From JACQGZ01 sp036004665 (GTDB lineage: Bacteria > Sysuimicrobiota > Sysuimicrobiia > Sysuimicrobiales > Humicultoraceae), in the NCBI GenBank assembly GCA_036004665.1, contig DASYRG010000055.1, positions 1-18,863 on the forward strand: DNA of 18,863 bases, given 5' to 3'. Position 1 is the stretch's first letter, and each line of letters starts with the position of its first letter. Made by a program: the position numbers and the translations under genes. Under the pieces are notes generated by a model, which was given only the letters and a program-made list of their open reading frames with translations, was not told where the DNA came from and searched no databases. Positions 1 through 7,790 of the stretch are shown piece after piece.

Positions 1-140
1 TCTACCAGTCGAACGAGGAGCGGCATGGGGCCTTCCCGAAATGGCTTCACTATTACAATCACCATCGTCCCCACACAGCTCTCGGAGGCCGCGTGCCAGC
101 CTCGATAGGTGTAAACAACGTGTGTGGGAACCACATCTAG
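1..140 (+). CDS. IS481-family transposase, C-terminal fragment
   Basis: An open frame runs from base 3 to a TAG at 138-140 and enters from outside the window, so only the last 45 residues are seen. They contain F-P-K-W-L-H-Y-Y-N-H-H-R-P-H-T-A-L-G-G followed by P-A-S and N-N-V. This is the end of the DDE integrase core of IS481-type transposases: the glutamate-side helix, then the W-Y-N-x-x-R-P-H-x-A-L-G-G block and a short tail. Such enzymes cut and join the ends of their insertion sequence. The terminal inverted repeat should lie just after the stop, but one end alone does not let me place it. The element abuts a damaged cupredoxin gene, which fits an eroding region. The family call is firm; whether the whole element is intact cannot be judged. 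Confidence 0.8.
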   Translation, partial: YQSNEERHGAFPKWLHYYNHHRPHTALGGRVPASIGVNNVCGNHI

Positions 141-149
141 AAATCAGGC

Positions 150-448
150 TTAGTCTCGCACGGTCAGCTTTCCGTGCATTCCGGCGTCTCTGTGACCGGG
201 CAGGTCGCACACGATGATGTAATTCCCCGACCTGAGCGTGGCGAGCAATTGGTCCGTCCCTTCGGGAAGAATCGAGGCGAGCCCGCCGACCTTCTTGCCT
301 GAGGTATCTTCGATCACGAAGTCGTGTTCGATCTGCCCTTGTTCGTGACGGAGAAGACGATTTCCCTAGGCGTGACCGTCAGCTCTTTGGGGGTGAACCG
401 GAACTCCTCCGCCGTGATCTGCACCGTCGGCAACGAGGGCGCCCCCAA
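150..448 (-). pseudogene. Cupredoxin (plastocyanin-like blue copper protein), frameshifted
   Basis: Two minus-strand frames join into one cupredoxin domain. The N-terminal part (about 448 down to 335) reads V-Q-I-T-A-E-E-F-R-F-T-P-K-E-L-T-V and then I-V-F-S-V-T-N-K-G. The C-terminal part (about 335 down to the TAA at 150-152) reads I-E-H-D-F-V-I-E-D and ends with C-D-L-P-G-H-R-D-A-G-M-H-G-K-L-T-V. The His of E-H-D-F and the Cys, His and Met of the last block are the four type-1 copper ligands, so the fold is complete apart from one missing base near 330-337. Adding one base gives about 99 residues. No clean start or signal peptide is in frame; TTG at 446-448 is only a boundary guess. Another frame just upstream has a signal-like K-R-L-S-L-A-T-A-L, hinting at a second shift. 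It could be real decay next to the IS fragment or an assembly error. Such proteins carry electrons outside the membrane. Confidence 0.75.
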
Positions 449-493
449 GCCTCTTCGAGCCCGTGCCGCCGCCCCCCAGTGCGGTGGCCAAGC

Positions 494-895
494 TCAGCCG
501 CTTGCTCCGCCCATCAGACCGCCCACGGGCGGCCCCGTGTCAGGTGGCCCCTCATCGATGCGCGAGAAGTGGATGACCGTGACCTCATCTTCCAGCGAGA
601 TCTTTCGCCCGTAGATCTTGGCCAGGAAGTCCGTCAGGTCTTCGTGGCGGCGCAGTTCCGGGTTGTCCCGCTCGATCTCCCGCGGGCTCACCTCGGAGAG
701 TCGCTTCAACTCCACCCGGTCGATGATCGCCGCCCCAACCTTCCGGCGCGTGCCGAAGCGCCGCCCCACGGTGAGCCAGACCACCTGCCCTTCCTGGTAC
801 TTGTCGCGCTTGTCCCCCAGACGGATCGTGGCCGTCTTGCGGCCCTGGCGCAGCATCTCCCCGAAGAGAGAGGAATAGAAGTTGATGGCAAACAC
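494..895 (-). CDS. ASCH-domain protein
   Basis: 133 residues from a GTG start. A purine-rich stretch inside the end of hutU (GGAAAGAG) can serve as ribosome binding site, and the start is only 5 nt after the hutU stop, so the two are probably co-translated. The N-terminus F-A-I-N-F-Y followed by L-R-Q-G-R-K-T-A-T-I-R-L-G-D-K and then Y-Q-E-G-Q-V-V-W-L-T-V-G is the beta-barrel start of ASCH domains, with the G-R-K-T-A-T-I-R substrate- or RNA-facing segment. The domain occupies about residues 1-115. The last 18 residues are Gly/Pro-rich and may be read-through into degraded sequence, because the next gene is broken. ASCH proteins are thought to bind RNA or modified nucleosides; I cannot assign a substrate. 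Nothing known ties it to histidine breakdown, so its place at the end of the operon may be incidental. Confidence 0.75.
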   Translation of the reverse strand: MFAINFYSSLFGEMLRQGRKTATIRLGDKRDKYQEGQVVWLTVGRRFGTRRKVGAAIIDRVELKRLSEVSPREIERDNPELRRHEDLTDFLAKIYGRKISLEDEVTVIHFSRIDEGPPDTGPPVGGLMGGASG

Positions 896-900
896 GGCGG

Positions 901-2565
901 CTACTCTTTCCCCATCGGCAGCCGGATGCCTCCCCGGCGCGCCGCCGCTAGCGCCTCCGGATACCCGGCGTCGGCGTGGCGGATCACCCCGGTCCCCGGG
1001 TCGGCGGTCAGCACCCGCTCCAGTTTCTGCGCTCCCAGCGGCGTGCCGTCGGCCACCACGACCTGTCCCGCGTGGATGGAATACCCGATCCCCACCCCGC
1101 CCCCGTGATGCACCGACACCCAGGTGGCGCCGGCGGAGGCGTTCACCAGCGCGTTGAGGATGGGCCAGTCGGCGATGGCGTCGGAACCGTCGCGCATCCC
1201 CTCGGTCTCCCGCATCGGCGAGGCCACGGAGCCGCCGTCGAGATGGTCGCGGCCGATGACGATGGGCGCGCGAACCCGGCCGGACGCCACCAGCTCGTTG
1301 AACGCCACCCCCGCCCGTGCCCGCTCCCCGTACCCCAGCCAGCAGATACGGGCGGGAAGTCCCTGGAAGGGCACGCGCTCCTGGGCCAGCCGGAGCCAGC
1401 GGGCCAGCGCCTCGTCCTGGGGAAAGAGCCGCAGCACCGTCTCGTCGGTGGTGGCGATGTCCGCCGCATCACCGGAGAGGGCGACCCAGCGAAACGGCCC
1501 CCTCCCCTGGGCGAAGAGCGGCCGGATGTAGGCCTGCACGAAGCCCGGGTAGGCAAAGGCGTCCGCGTAGCCGGCCTCTCGGGCCACTCCCCGCAGGTTA
1601 TTGCCGTAGTCGAAGACCACCGCCCCCCGCCGTCCGAACTCGACCAGGGCGGCGCAGTGGACGGCGATGGCCTCCCGGGCCATCTGCACGTAGCGGTCGG
1701 GATCCTGCCGGCGCAGCTGCACCGCCTCCTCGGCAGACACTCCCGCGGGAATGTAGCCGCCGAGGGGATCGTGCGCCGAGGTCTGGTCGGTGACGACGTC
1801 AAAGGCGACGCCGCGGCGCAGCAGTTCGGGATGGGTCTCCGCCGCGTTGCCCAGGAGGGCGACCGAGAGCGGCGTCCTCCGACGCTGCGCCTCCTCGACC
1901 CAGGCGACCGCCTCATCCAGCTGGTCGCTGCTGCGATCGACCCAGCCGGCACTGCGGCGCCGGTGGATTCGTGCGGGATCGGCCTCGACGATCAGGGCGA
2001 CCCCTTCGTTCATCGTGACCGCCATCGGCTGCGCCCCGCCCATGCCGCCCAGGCCAGCCGTGAGGACGGTGCGGCCGCGAAGAGTCCCCCCGAAATGCCG
2101 GCGCGCCACCGCGGCGAGGGTCTCGTACGTGCCCTGCAGGATCCCCTGGGTCCCGATGTAGATCCACGATCCGGCGGTCATCTGCCCGAACATGGTCAGC
2201 CCCGCCGCCTCCAACTCCCAGAAGCGTTCCCAGGTGGCCCAGGCGGGAACCAGCATGGCGTTGCTGATGAGGACGCGGGGCGCCCACTCGTGAGTCCGGA
2301 AGACGCCCACCGGTTTCCCCGACTGCACGAGCAGCGTCTCGTCGTCCTCCAGGTCGGTGAGCGAACGGACGATCGCGTCGAAGGCCGCCCAGTTCCGCGC
2401 CGCCCGCCCGGTGCCACCGTAGACGATCAGCTCCTCCGGCCGCTCTGCCACCTCAGGATCAAGGTTGTTCATCAGCATGCGCAGCGCCGCTTCCTGTCCC
2501 CACCCCTTGCAGGATCGGGTGCTCCCCCGCGGTGCCCGTACTACCCGCGGCCCAGGCTGACTCAC
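901..2565 (-). CDS. hutU: Urocanate hydratase (urocanase)
   Basis: 554 residues, the usual length of bacterial urocanases. It converts urocanate to 4-imidazolone-5-propionate, the second step of histidine breakdown, in the cytoplasm with tightly bound NAD+. Visible signatures: Y-G-G-T-G-R-A-A-R-N-W near residue 50, G-Q-M-T-A-G-S-W-I-Y-I-G-T-Q-G-I, the NAD-binding G-L-G-G-M-G-G-A-Q-P, D-Q-T-S-A-H-D-P-L-G-G-Y, and G-L-P-A-R-I-C-W-L-G. The Cys of that last motif, residue 408 here, corresponds to catalytic Cys410 of the Pseudomonas putida enzyme. The GTG start (2563-2565) gives an N-terminus matching the family and follows a modest AGGGA. It lies 28 nt after hutH and is very likely co-transcribed with it. 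The genes for the next steps (imidazolonepropionase and formimidoylglutamate processing) are not in this window. Confidence 0.97.
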   Translation of the reverse strand: MSQPGPRVVRAPRGSTRSCKGWGQEAALRMLMNNLDPEVAERPEELIVYGGTGRAARNWAAFDAIVRSLTDLEDDETLLVQSGKPVGVFRTHEWAPRVLISNAMLVPAWATWERFWELEAAGLTMFGQMTAGSWIYIGTQGILQGTYETLAAVARRHFGGTLRGRTVLTAGLGGMGGAQPMAVTMNEGVALIVEADPARIHRRRSAGWVDRSSDQLDEAVAWVEEAQRRRTPLSVALLGNAAETHPELLRRGVAFDVVTDQTSAHDPLGGYIPAGVSAEEAVQLRRQDPDRYVQMAREAIAVHCAALVEFGRRGAVVFDYGNNLRGVAREAGYADAFAYPGFVQAYIRPLFAQGRGPFRWVALSGDAADIATTDETVLRLFPQDEALARWLRLAQERVPFQGLPARICWLGYGERARAGVAFNELVASGRVRAPIVIGRDHLDGGSVASPMRETEGMRDGSDAIADWPILNALVNASAGATWVSVHHGGGVGIGYSIHAGQVVVADGTPLGAQKLERVLTADPGTGVIRHADAGYPEALAAARRGGIRLPMGKE

Positions 2566-2593
2566 CGCTGTCCCTGCCAGATCGTCCGCGCCA

Positions 2594-4102
2594 TCAGTCC
2601 AGAGGTCCGGCGACCGCTTCGGCCGCGGCCACCAGCGCCCCGGTCCCGACGATGTGGCGGCCCGCCGCCAGGTCGGCGGAGAGCACCCGGTCCGCGGTCA
2701 GGGGCGGAACCGCCTCCCGGACCCGCCCGCGGGCGGCGCGCACCGCCGGTGCCGCGCGCTCTACGCCTCGAAACTCCAGGGCCTGCGCAGCCGCGACCGC
2801 TTCGATGGCCAGGACCTGCTCAACGTGCTCCACCACCTGGGCGGCCTTGCGCGCAGCGATGCTCCCCATGCTGACGTGATCCTCCTGATTCGCCGACGTC
2901 GGAATGGTGTCGACGCTGGCGGGGTGGCTCAACACCTTGTTCTCCGAGACCAGCGCCGCCGCTGTATATTGGGCCAGCATCAGGCCGGAGTGCAGCCCCC
3001 CCTCGGCCGTGAGGAACCCGGGCAGCCCGGAGAGGTGCGGGTTGACCAGCCGCTCGATGCGCCGCTCGCTGATCGTCCCCAGGGCCGCCGCGGCGATCGC
3101 CAGGGTGTCCATGGCCAGGGCCACCGGCTGACCGTGAAAGTTGCCTCCGGAGAGGACGCGGCCGTCGACGACCAGCGGGTTGTCGGTCGCGGAGTTGATC
3201 TCGATCTCGATGATCGCACGGGCGAAGGCGACGCCGTCGCGGGCCGCGCCGTGCACCTGCGGCATACAGCGCAGCGCATAGGCGTCTTGCACCTTTCCCG
3301 CGGGACGGTCCAGGCGCGTGCCGGCGAGGAGACGGCGCAGGTTCGCGGCGCTGGCCTGCTGCCCGCGCTGGGGTCGCAACGCATTGAGGGCGGCATCGAA
3401 CGCCTCCGGCAGGGCCAGCAGCGCCTCGGCGCTCATCGCCCCGGCGACGTCGGCGCACCGCGCCAGCGCTTCCGCGCGCGCGACCGCCAGCGCCCCGACG
3501 GCGGTCATCATCTGGGTCCCGTTGATGAGGGCGACGCCCTCTTTGGACGCCAGCCGGACCGGCGCCAGGCCGGCCTCGGCCAGCGCCTCGGCCGAAGGCA
3601 GGGGGTTGCCGGATCCCAGGACGGCGCCTTCCCCCACGAGCGCGAGGGCGAGATGTGCCAGCGGCGCGAGATCCCCGCTGGCTCCCACCGATCCTTTTTC
3701 GGGGATGAGAGGGAGAAGGTTCGCGTTGAGCATCCCCAGCAATCCCTCCACCACCTCGAGGCGAACCCCCGAATGGCCGAGGGCCAGGGCGTGGGCCCGC
3801 AGGAGCATCATCGCCCGCACGACGTCGGCGCCAAGCGGATCACCGACACCGGCGGCATGGCTGCGCACGATGTTGAGCTGGAGCACGGCGGCCTGGTCGG
3901 CGGAGATGGCCACGCCGGCCAGGTCACCCACCCCCGTGGTCACCCCGTATACCGGCTCGCCGCTGCCGATGAGATGATCGACGACCTCGCGCGACCGCCG
4001 GACCCGCTCCGCCGCGCCCGACGCCAGGGCGACGCGCGCCCCCTGGCGGACGACCCGTTCGACGTCCTCGAGGGTGAGCCGTTCCCCGATGTAGACGTGC
4101 AC
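2594..4102 (-). CDS. hutH: Histidine ammonia-lyase
   Basis: 502 residues, full length for the family. It removes ammonia from L-histidine to give urocanate, using a prosthetic group (MIO) that forms by itself from Ala-Ser-Gly, here residues 141-143 in G-S-V-G-A-S-G-D-L-A-P-L. Other active-site residues are present: Tyr52, His82 in S-H-A-A-G-V-G, Tyr275 and Arg278 in Y-A-L-R-C, and Glu407 in S-A-N-Q-E-D-H-V-S. His82 and Glu407 favour histidine over phenylalanine, and adjacency to hutU supports this. The loop around Tyr52 reads Y-G-V-T-T-G-V-G-D-L-A where most histidine lyases have Y-G-x-N-T-G-F-G, a departure worth noting. The GTG start has no Shine-Dalgarno sequence and lies 5 nt after the stop of the upstream gene, so translation is probably coupled. 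Confidence 0.95.
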   Translation of the reverse strand: MHVYIGERLTLEDVERVVRQGARVALASGAAERVRRSREVVDHLIGSGEPVYGVTTGVGDLAGVAISADQAAVLQLNIVRSHAAGVGDPLGADVVRAMMLLRAHALALGHSGVRLEVVEGLLGMLNANLLPLIPEKGSVGASGDLAPLAHLALALVGEGAVLGSGNPLPSAEALAEAGLAPVRLASKEGVALINGTQMMTAVGALAVARAEALARCADVAGAMSAEALLALPEAFDAALNALRPQRGQQASAANLRRLLAGTRLDRPAGKVQDAYALRCMPQVHGAARDGVAFARAIIEIEINSATDNPLVVDGRVLSGGNFHGQPVALAMDTLAIAAAALGTISERRIERLVNPHLSGLPGFLTAEGGLHSGLMLAQYTAAALVSENKVLSHPASVDTIPTSANQEDHVSMGSIAARKAAQVVEHVEQVLAIEAVAAAQALEFRGVERAAPAVRAARGRVREAVPPLTADRVLSADLAAGRHIVGTGALVAAAEAVAGPLD

Positions 4103-4107
4103 GGAGG

Positions 4108-4614
4108 TTACTTCACGCGCGAATCGAGGAACGTGACCTTCACCTTCTTGTTGCGTTCGGTGCTGGCCGTAGCCAGGGTGGCGCCCTGGTAGGTCAGCGT
4201 CAGATCGACGCGCTTGACCTTCTTCAGCGCCGGCTGCGCCGCCGCGAGTTGGTCGGGGATGGTGAGGATGACGTCGCTGGCCAGTTCGGCCTCCGCAGAC
4301 AGGAACGTGCGGGAGTCCTGCGTCGACAGACCGGGTTTGAAGGTCGCCGACTCGAAGGTGACCGAGACGACACCGGCAGTCTGATCAAAGGTGGCCTCTT
4401 TGACCGTGTCGCGGCCGATGATGTTCTCGATCAGATTTTTGATGACGATCTCCGGGGTCGGCGGCCGGTTGGCGGCCTCCTGCCGCTTGCGGTAGAGGTA
4501 ATCCCAGCCGAAGAGCCCTCCTCCCGCCAGCGCCGCCACCAGGACGAAGACGAGGATGGGGAGCGGGTTGATGCCGCTCCTCCGCGCGATGCGCCCCACT
4601 GGTGCTCGTGCCAC
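4108..4614 (-). CDS. Membrane-anchored protein of unknown function
   Basis: 168 residues from a GTG with a clear GGAGGTG about 7 nt upstream. The first 15 residues are basic (two R-R or R-I-A-R-R clusters), followed by one hydrophobic segment at about residues 18-36 (L-P-I-L-V-F-V-L-V-A-A-L-A-G-G-G). The remaining about 130 residues should sit outside the membrane. They alternate charged and beta-prone stretches with a repeated theme of acidic and threonine-rich strands (V-S-V-T-F-E-S-A-T-F, V-D-L-T-L-T-Y-Q-G-A). I do not recognise the family. It lies 39 nt after a cysteine hydrolase and 5 nt before hutH, so it probably shares their transcript. It is not a known hut component; being in the operon is the only hint of a role. 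Confidence 0.7.
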   Translation of the reverse strand: MARAPVGRIARRSGINPLPILVFVLVAALAGGGLFGWDYLYRKRQEAANRPPTPEIVIKNLIENIIGRDTVKEATFDQTAGVVSVTFESATFKPGLSTQDSRTFLSAEAELASDVILTIPDQLAAAQPALKKVKRVDLTLTYQGATLATASTERNKKVKVTFLDSRVK

Positions 4615-4653
4615 TACGCCACCTCCGCTGTGATGCTGAGCGGTCCGCCCGGT

Positions 4654-5271
4654 CTATGCCTCTGGGCGGATCGCCTCGCTCGAGGTGATCACCCCGCGGT
4701 ACAGGAAAGAGACCTGCCGGATCGCCGCCTGAAGGTCGAACGGCGTGATCGCCGAGACGGCATCCACCGGCAGGACCACCCGGTAGCCGCGCAGCGCGGC
4801 GCTGCCCGCGGTGTGCAGGACGCAGATGTTCGCCACCGTGCCGCAGATAACGACGGTTTCGATGCCGGACAGCCGCAGTTCGTGATCGAGCGAGGTGCCG
4901 AAGAACCCGTCGTAGCGCAGCTTCTGAATCACCCGCTCCCCCGACCGCGGAGCCAGCTCTTCAATGATCTGCCATCCCCACGTGCCTTCCAGCACGTGGC
5001 GCCCCCAGATGGGGAACTCAGGATCCCCTTCCTGGTGGGTATCCTGCGTGAAGAAGACCCGCATCCCCCGGGCGCGGGCCAGGGTCAGCAGTCGCTGCAT
5101 CGCGGGGATCGTTGCGGCGGCGCTCTCGACGACCAGCGCCCCGCCGCGTTTCACAAAGTCGTTCTGCATGTCCACCACGATCAACGCAGTCGTGCGAACG
5201 TCGACCGGGACCTCCCGTTCGACCGTGTAGGCGGGAACTTCGAGCGTGGCCGCCACGCCGGAGGCGCTCAC
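4654..5271 (-). CDS. Cysteine hydrolase, isochorismatase/nicotinamidase superfamily
   Basis: 205 residues. The Asp-Lys-Cys catalytic triad is visible: Asp34 in I-V-V-D-M-Q-N-D-F, Lys117 in I-Q-K-L-R-Y-D-G-F-F-G-T, and Cys150 in C-G-T-V-A-N-I-C-V-L-H-T-A. The block T-Q-D-T-H (about residues 75-79) supplies the Asp and first His that bind metal in nicotinamidases, but the next His of the nicotinamidase H-P-x-x-H pattern is absent. I therefore give only the superfamily. Relatives hydrolyse nicotinamide, carbamoyl compounds or isochorismate. The GTG start lies 4 nt after the stop of an ECF transporter S component, so the pair probably imports and processes one small molecule, perhaps a vitamin precursor (inference). 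A 39-nt gap separates it from the next gene. Confidence 0.88.
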   Translation of the reverse strand: MSASGVAATLEVPAYTVEREVPVDVRTTALIVVDMQNDFVKRGGALVVESAAATIPAMQRLLTLARARGMRVFFTQDTHQEGDPEFPIWGRHVLEGTWGWQIIEELAPRSGERVIQKLRYDGFFGTSLDHELRLSGIETVVICGTVANICVLHTAGSAALRGYRVVLPVDAVSAITPFDLQAAIRQVSFLYRGVITSSEAIRPEA

Positions 5272-5275
5272 GCGC

Positions 5276-5776
5276 TCAGGCGGGCGCCGACCGCACCACC
5301 GGGGTCAACACGGCCACCGCCAGCCAGATCACCACGATGTCGATGATCGCCTCCACGAGCAGCCCCACAGAGAAAATGGTGGCGGTCAGATCGCTGAGAG
5401 GGATCAGCCGCACGATGATGAACGCCGCGATGTTCAGGACGTGCCCGACCAGTATCGTGAGCGCGGCCACGGGCCGGCTGATCCGCGCGACCCACCCGGC
5501 GCTGAACCCCATGATCAGATGCGGGATGATGGCGGCCACTTCGAAAGGCCGGCTGGCGGCCGGACCGACCACGGCGTTGAGCGAGGTACCGATCAGCCCG
5601 ACCAGAGCGCCGACGGTGGGGCCGAAGAGGATCCCGGCGATCACGACCACGACCATGTTTATGGCGATGACCGCCCCCCTGACCATCGGATTGGGCAAGA
5701 GCGGCGTGATATAGAACCCGATGACCACGTACAGCGCGGCCATCACCGCGACATAGGCGATCCGGCGAGTGGACAT
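5276..5776 (-). CDS. ECF-type transporter S component (substrate-binding membrane subunit)
   Basis: 166 residues, mostly hydrophobic, with about five membrane segments (around residues 6-26, 32-54, 57-70, 95-120 and 135-160). It begins with the family's S-T-R-R-I-A-Y-V-A-V-M-A-A-L and carries I-L-F-G-P-T-V-G-A-L-V-G-L-I-G-T, the typical loop of vitamin-uptake S components. These proteins bind a vitamin or metal and dock onto a shared energising module (EcfA, EcfA', EcfT), which is not in this window. The substrate cannot be read from sequence; the adjacent cysteine hydrolase suggests a hydrolysable cofactor precursor. The ATG start has a strong GGAGGAGGAGG about 7 nt upstream. It is the first gene of the run ending at the ASCH gene, with its own promoter at 5827-5856. 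Confidence 0.82.
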   Translation of the reverse strand: MSTRRIAYVAVMAALYVVIGFYITPLLPNPMVRGAVIAINMVVVVIAGILFGPTVGALVGLIGTSLNAVVGPAASRPFEVAAIIPHLIMGFSAGWVARISRPVAALTILVGHVLNIAAFIIVRLIPLSDLTATIFSVGLLVEAIIDIVVIWLAVAVLTPVVRSAPA

Positions 5777-5826
5777 CCGTCCCCTCCTCCTCCGCCGTTC
5801 TGCAGTTCTCTTGAGGCTTCCGGCTC

Positions 5827-5856
5827 ATTCTAGGGACAGGATCGCCCGGGGGTCAA
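5827..5856 (-). promoter_or_regulatory. Sigma70-type promoter of the ECF-S to hut operon
   Basis: On the minus strand TTGACC (5851-5856) and TAGAAT (5827-5832) are separated by 18 nt. The predicted transcript starts near 5820, leaving a leader of about 44 nt before the ECF S-component ATG. The 103-nt gap between ftsH and this gene holds the promoter and a strong ribosome binding site. I see no clear ftsH terminator or riboswitch fold there. Confidence 0.7.
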
Positions 5857-5879
5857 TTCCAAGCGTGGGCGCGTCTTGT

Positions 5880-7790
5880 CTAGGACGGTTCGGGCTTGGG
5901 CTTGAGCCTGGGGAGCCCGCTCTCTGGGCGGGGCTTGCTCTCCACCGGCAGGTCAGGCTGGATGGCGTCAGGAGCGGCCGCGGGGGCGGGAGGTTCCGCC
6001 GGCAGCCCCTGGAACACGCGCTCTAGCTCCTCGGCCTCCAGACTCTCCTTCTCCAGGAGCGTCTTCGCCACGCGGTCCAGCTTGTCGCGGTTCTCCGTCA
6101 GTGCGGTGCGGCCGCGCTCGTAGCACTCGTCGATGATGCGGCGGATCTCCTTGTCGATCTCGTAGGCGATCTCCTCGCTGTAGTTGCGGCTTTCCACCAG
6201 ATCGCGCCCCAGGAAGATCGGGCCGTGGCGTTTGCCCAGCGTGAGCGGGCCCAGTTTCTCGGACATCCCGAACTCGGTCACCATGCGGCGGGCCAGCTCG
6301 GTCGCCTGCTCGAAATCGTTCTGCGCGCCCGTGGTCACCTCGCCAAAAGTGAGCTCCTCGGACACCCGCCCGCCCAGGGCAACGGTGATGCGGTCGAGGA
6401 TCTCGCTGCGCGTGTAGTTGTACTTGTCCTCCGGCGGCGCAGAGATGACGTAGCCGAGGGCCATGCCCCGCGGCAGGATGGTCACCTTGTGCGGCGGGTC
6501 GGCGTTGGGCAGCAGCTTGGCCAGCAGGGCGTGCCCGGCCTCGTGGAAGGCGGCGATCTCCCGCTCCTTGGGGCTGAGGATGCGGCTCTTGCGCTGGGGG
6601 CCGGCGATGACACGCTCGATCGCCTCCTCCAACTCCGCCATCGTGATCTTCTTCTTGTTGCGCCGGGCCGCCAGCAACGCCCCCTCGTTGACCATGTTGG
6701 CCAGATCGGCGCCGGAGAAGCCGGGGGTGCGCTTGGCCAGCGTCTCGCTGTTGACGTCGTCGGCCAGCGGCTTGCCGCGCTGGTGCACCTCCAGGATGGC
6801 CTTGCGCCCCTTGGTGTCGGGGTTGTCCACGACGATGCGGCGGTCGAAGCGGCCGGGCCGTAGTAGCGCCGGGTCGAGGATGTCCGGGCGGTTGGTGGCG
6901 GCGATGAGGATGATTCCCGCGTTGGGGTCAAACCCGTCCATCTCCACGAGCAGCTGGTTCAGGGTCTGCTCGCGCTCGTCATGCCCCCCGCCCAGCCCGG
7001 CGCCGCGCTGGCGGCCGACGGCGTCGATCTCATCGATAAAGACCAGACAGGGCGCCGACTTCTTGGCCTGGTCGAAGAGGTCGCGCACGCGACTGGCGCC
7101 GACCCCCACGAACATCTCCACGAACTCGGAGCCGGAGATGGAGAAGAACGGAACCCCCGCTTCGCCGGCAATGGCCTTGGCCAGCAGCGTTTTACCGCTG
7201 CCCGGCGGCCCGACCAGCAGGACGCCGCGGGGGATCTTTGCACCGAGGGCCTGAAACTTCTTGGGATGCTTGAGGAACTCGATGATTTCCTCGAGCTCTT
7301 CTTTCGCTTCCTCCACCCCGGCCACATCATCGAAGGTGACCTTGGGTTTGTTCTCGGTGTGCAGCCGGGCGCGGCTCTTGCCGAAGGACATCGCCTGGTT
7401 GCTGCCGGACTGGGCCTGGCGCAGCATCAGCATCCAGACGCCGACGATCAAGAGGATCGGCAGCATCGAGGTAAGGATGTTCGGCCAGAGCGCCGATCGC
7501 GACCGCGGCTCGTACTCGATGGCCACGTCCTTCGAGGCGAGCAGGGCGATGGTGTCCTCCGTGGCCGGGCCATAGGTGATGAAGTTCTCGCCGCTGCGCA
7601 GCTTGCCGGTGATCCGGTCGTCGCTGATCTTGACCTCACGGATCTGCCCCTGCCGCACGTAGTTCAGAAACACGCTGTAGGTGATTTCCGTGCGCGGCGT
7701 GTGCTTCCGGTAGAGGGGCAGGAAGATGTAGACGATGACTGCGATGATCACCGCCCAGACGACCATGTTGCGCAGATACCGGTTCAGCAC
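5880..7790 (-). CDS. ftsH: ATP-dependent zinc metalloprotease FtsH
   Basis: 636 residues. This membrane-bound AAA+ protease forms hexamers and degrades misfolded membrane and short-lived cytoplasmic proteins. Order of parts: membrane segment at about 9-26, short extracytoplasmic domain (30-100), second membrane segment (about 104-123), then the AAA domain with Walker A G-P-P-G-S-G-K-T at 194-201, Walker B L-V-F-I-D-E-I-D, and second region of homology around N-R-P-D-I-L-D-P-A-L-L-R-P-G-R-F-D-R (300-317). The protease domain has the zinc motif H-E-A-G-H at 416-420 and its third ligand Asp492. A proline- and charge-rich tail follows residue 595. The GTG start is preceded by GGAGG at 6 nt and overlaps the end of tilS by 7 nt, so the two are translationally coupled. 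Confidence 0.98.
   Translation of the reverse strand: MLNRYLRNMVVWAVIIAVIVYIFLPLYRKHTPRTEITYSVFLNYVRQGQIREVKISDDRITGKLRSGENFITYGPATEDTIALLASKDVAIEYEPRSRSALWPNILTSMLPILLIVGVWMLMLRQAQSGSNQAMSFGKSRARLHTENKPKVTFDDVAGVEEAKEELEEIIEFLKHPKKFQALGAKIPRGVLLVGPPGSGKTLLAKAIAGEAGVPFFSISGSEFVEMFVGVGASRVRDLFDQAKKSAPCLVFIDEIDAVGRQRGAGLGGGHDEREQTLNQLLVEMDGFDPNAGIILIAATNRPDILDPALLRPGRFDRRIVVDNPDTKGRKAILEVHQRGKPLADDVNSETLAKRTPGFSGADLANMVNEGALLAARRNKKKITMAELEEAIERVIAGPQRKSRILSPKEREIAAFHEAGHALLAKLLPNADPPHKVTILPRGMALGYVISAPPEDKYNYTRSEILDRITVALGGRVSEELTFGEVTTGAQNDFEQATELARRMVTEFGMSEKLGPLTLGKRHGPIFLGRDLVESRNYSEEIAYEIDKEIRRIIDECYERGRTALTENRDKLDRVAKTLLEKESLEAEELERVFQGLPAEPPAPAAAPDAIQPDLPVESKPRPESGLPRLKPKPEPS

Noticed and set aside
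976..4192. Long plus-strand open frames opposite hutU and hutH
   Set aside because: They are rich in Arg, Gly, Pro and His and have no family signatures; they mirror GC-rich codon bias on the strand opposite two full-length enzymes.
5777..5879. Riboswitch before the ECF S component
   Set aside because: The leader from the predicted start is only about 44 nt and shows no recognisable riboswitch core.
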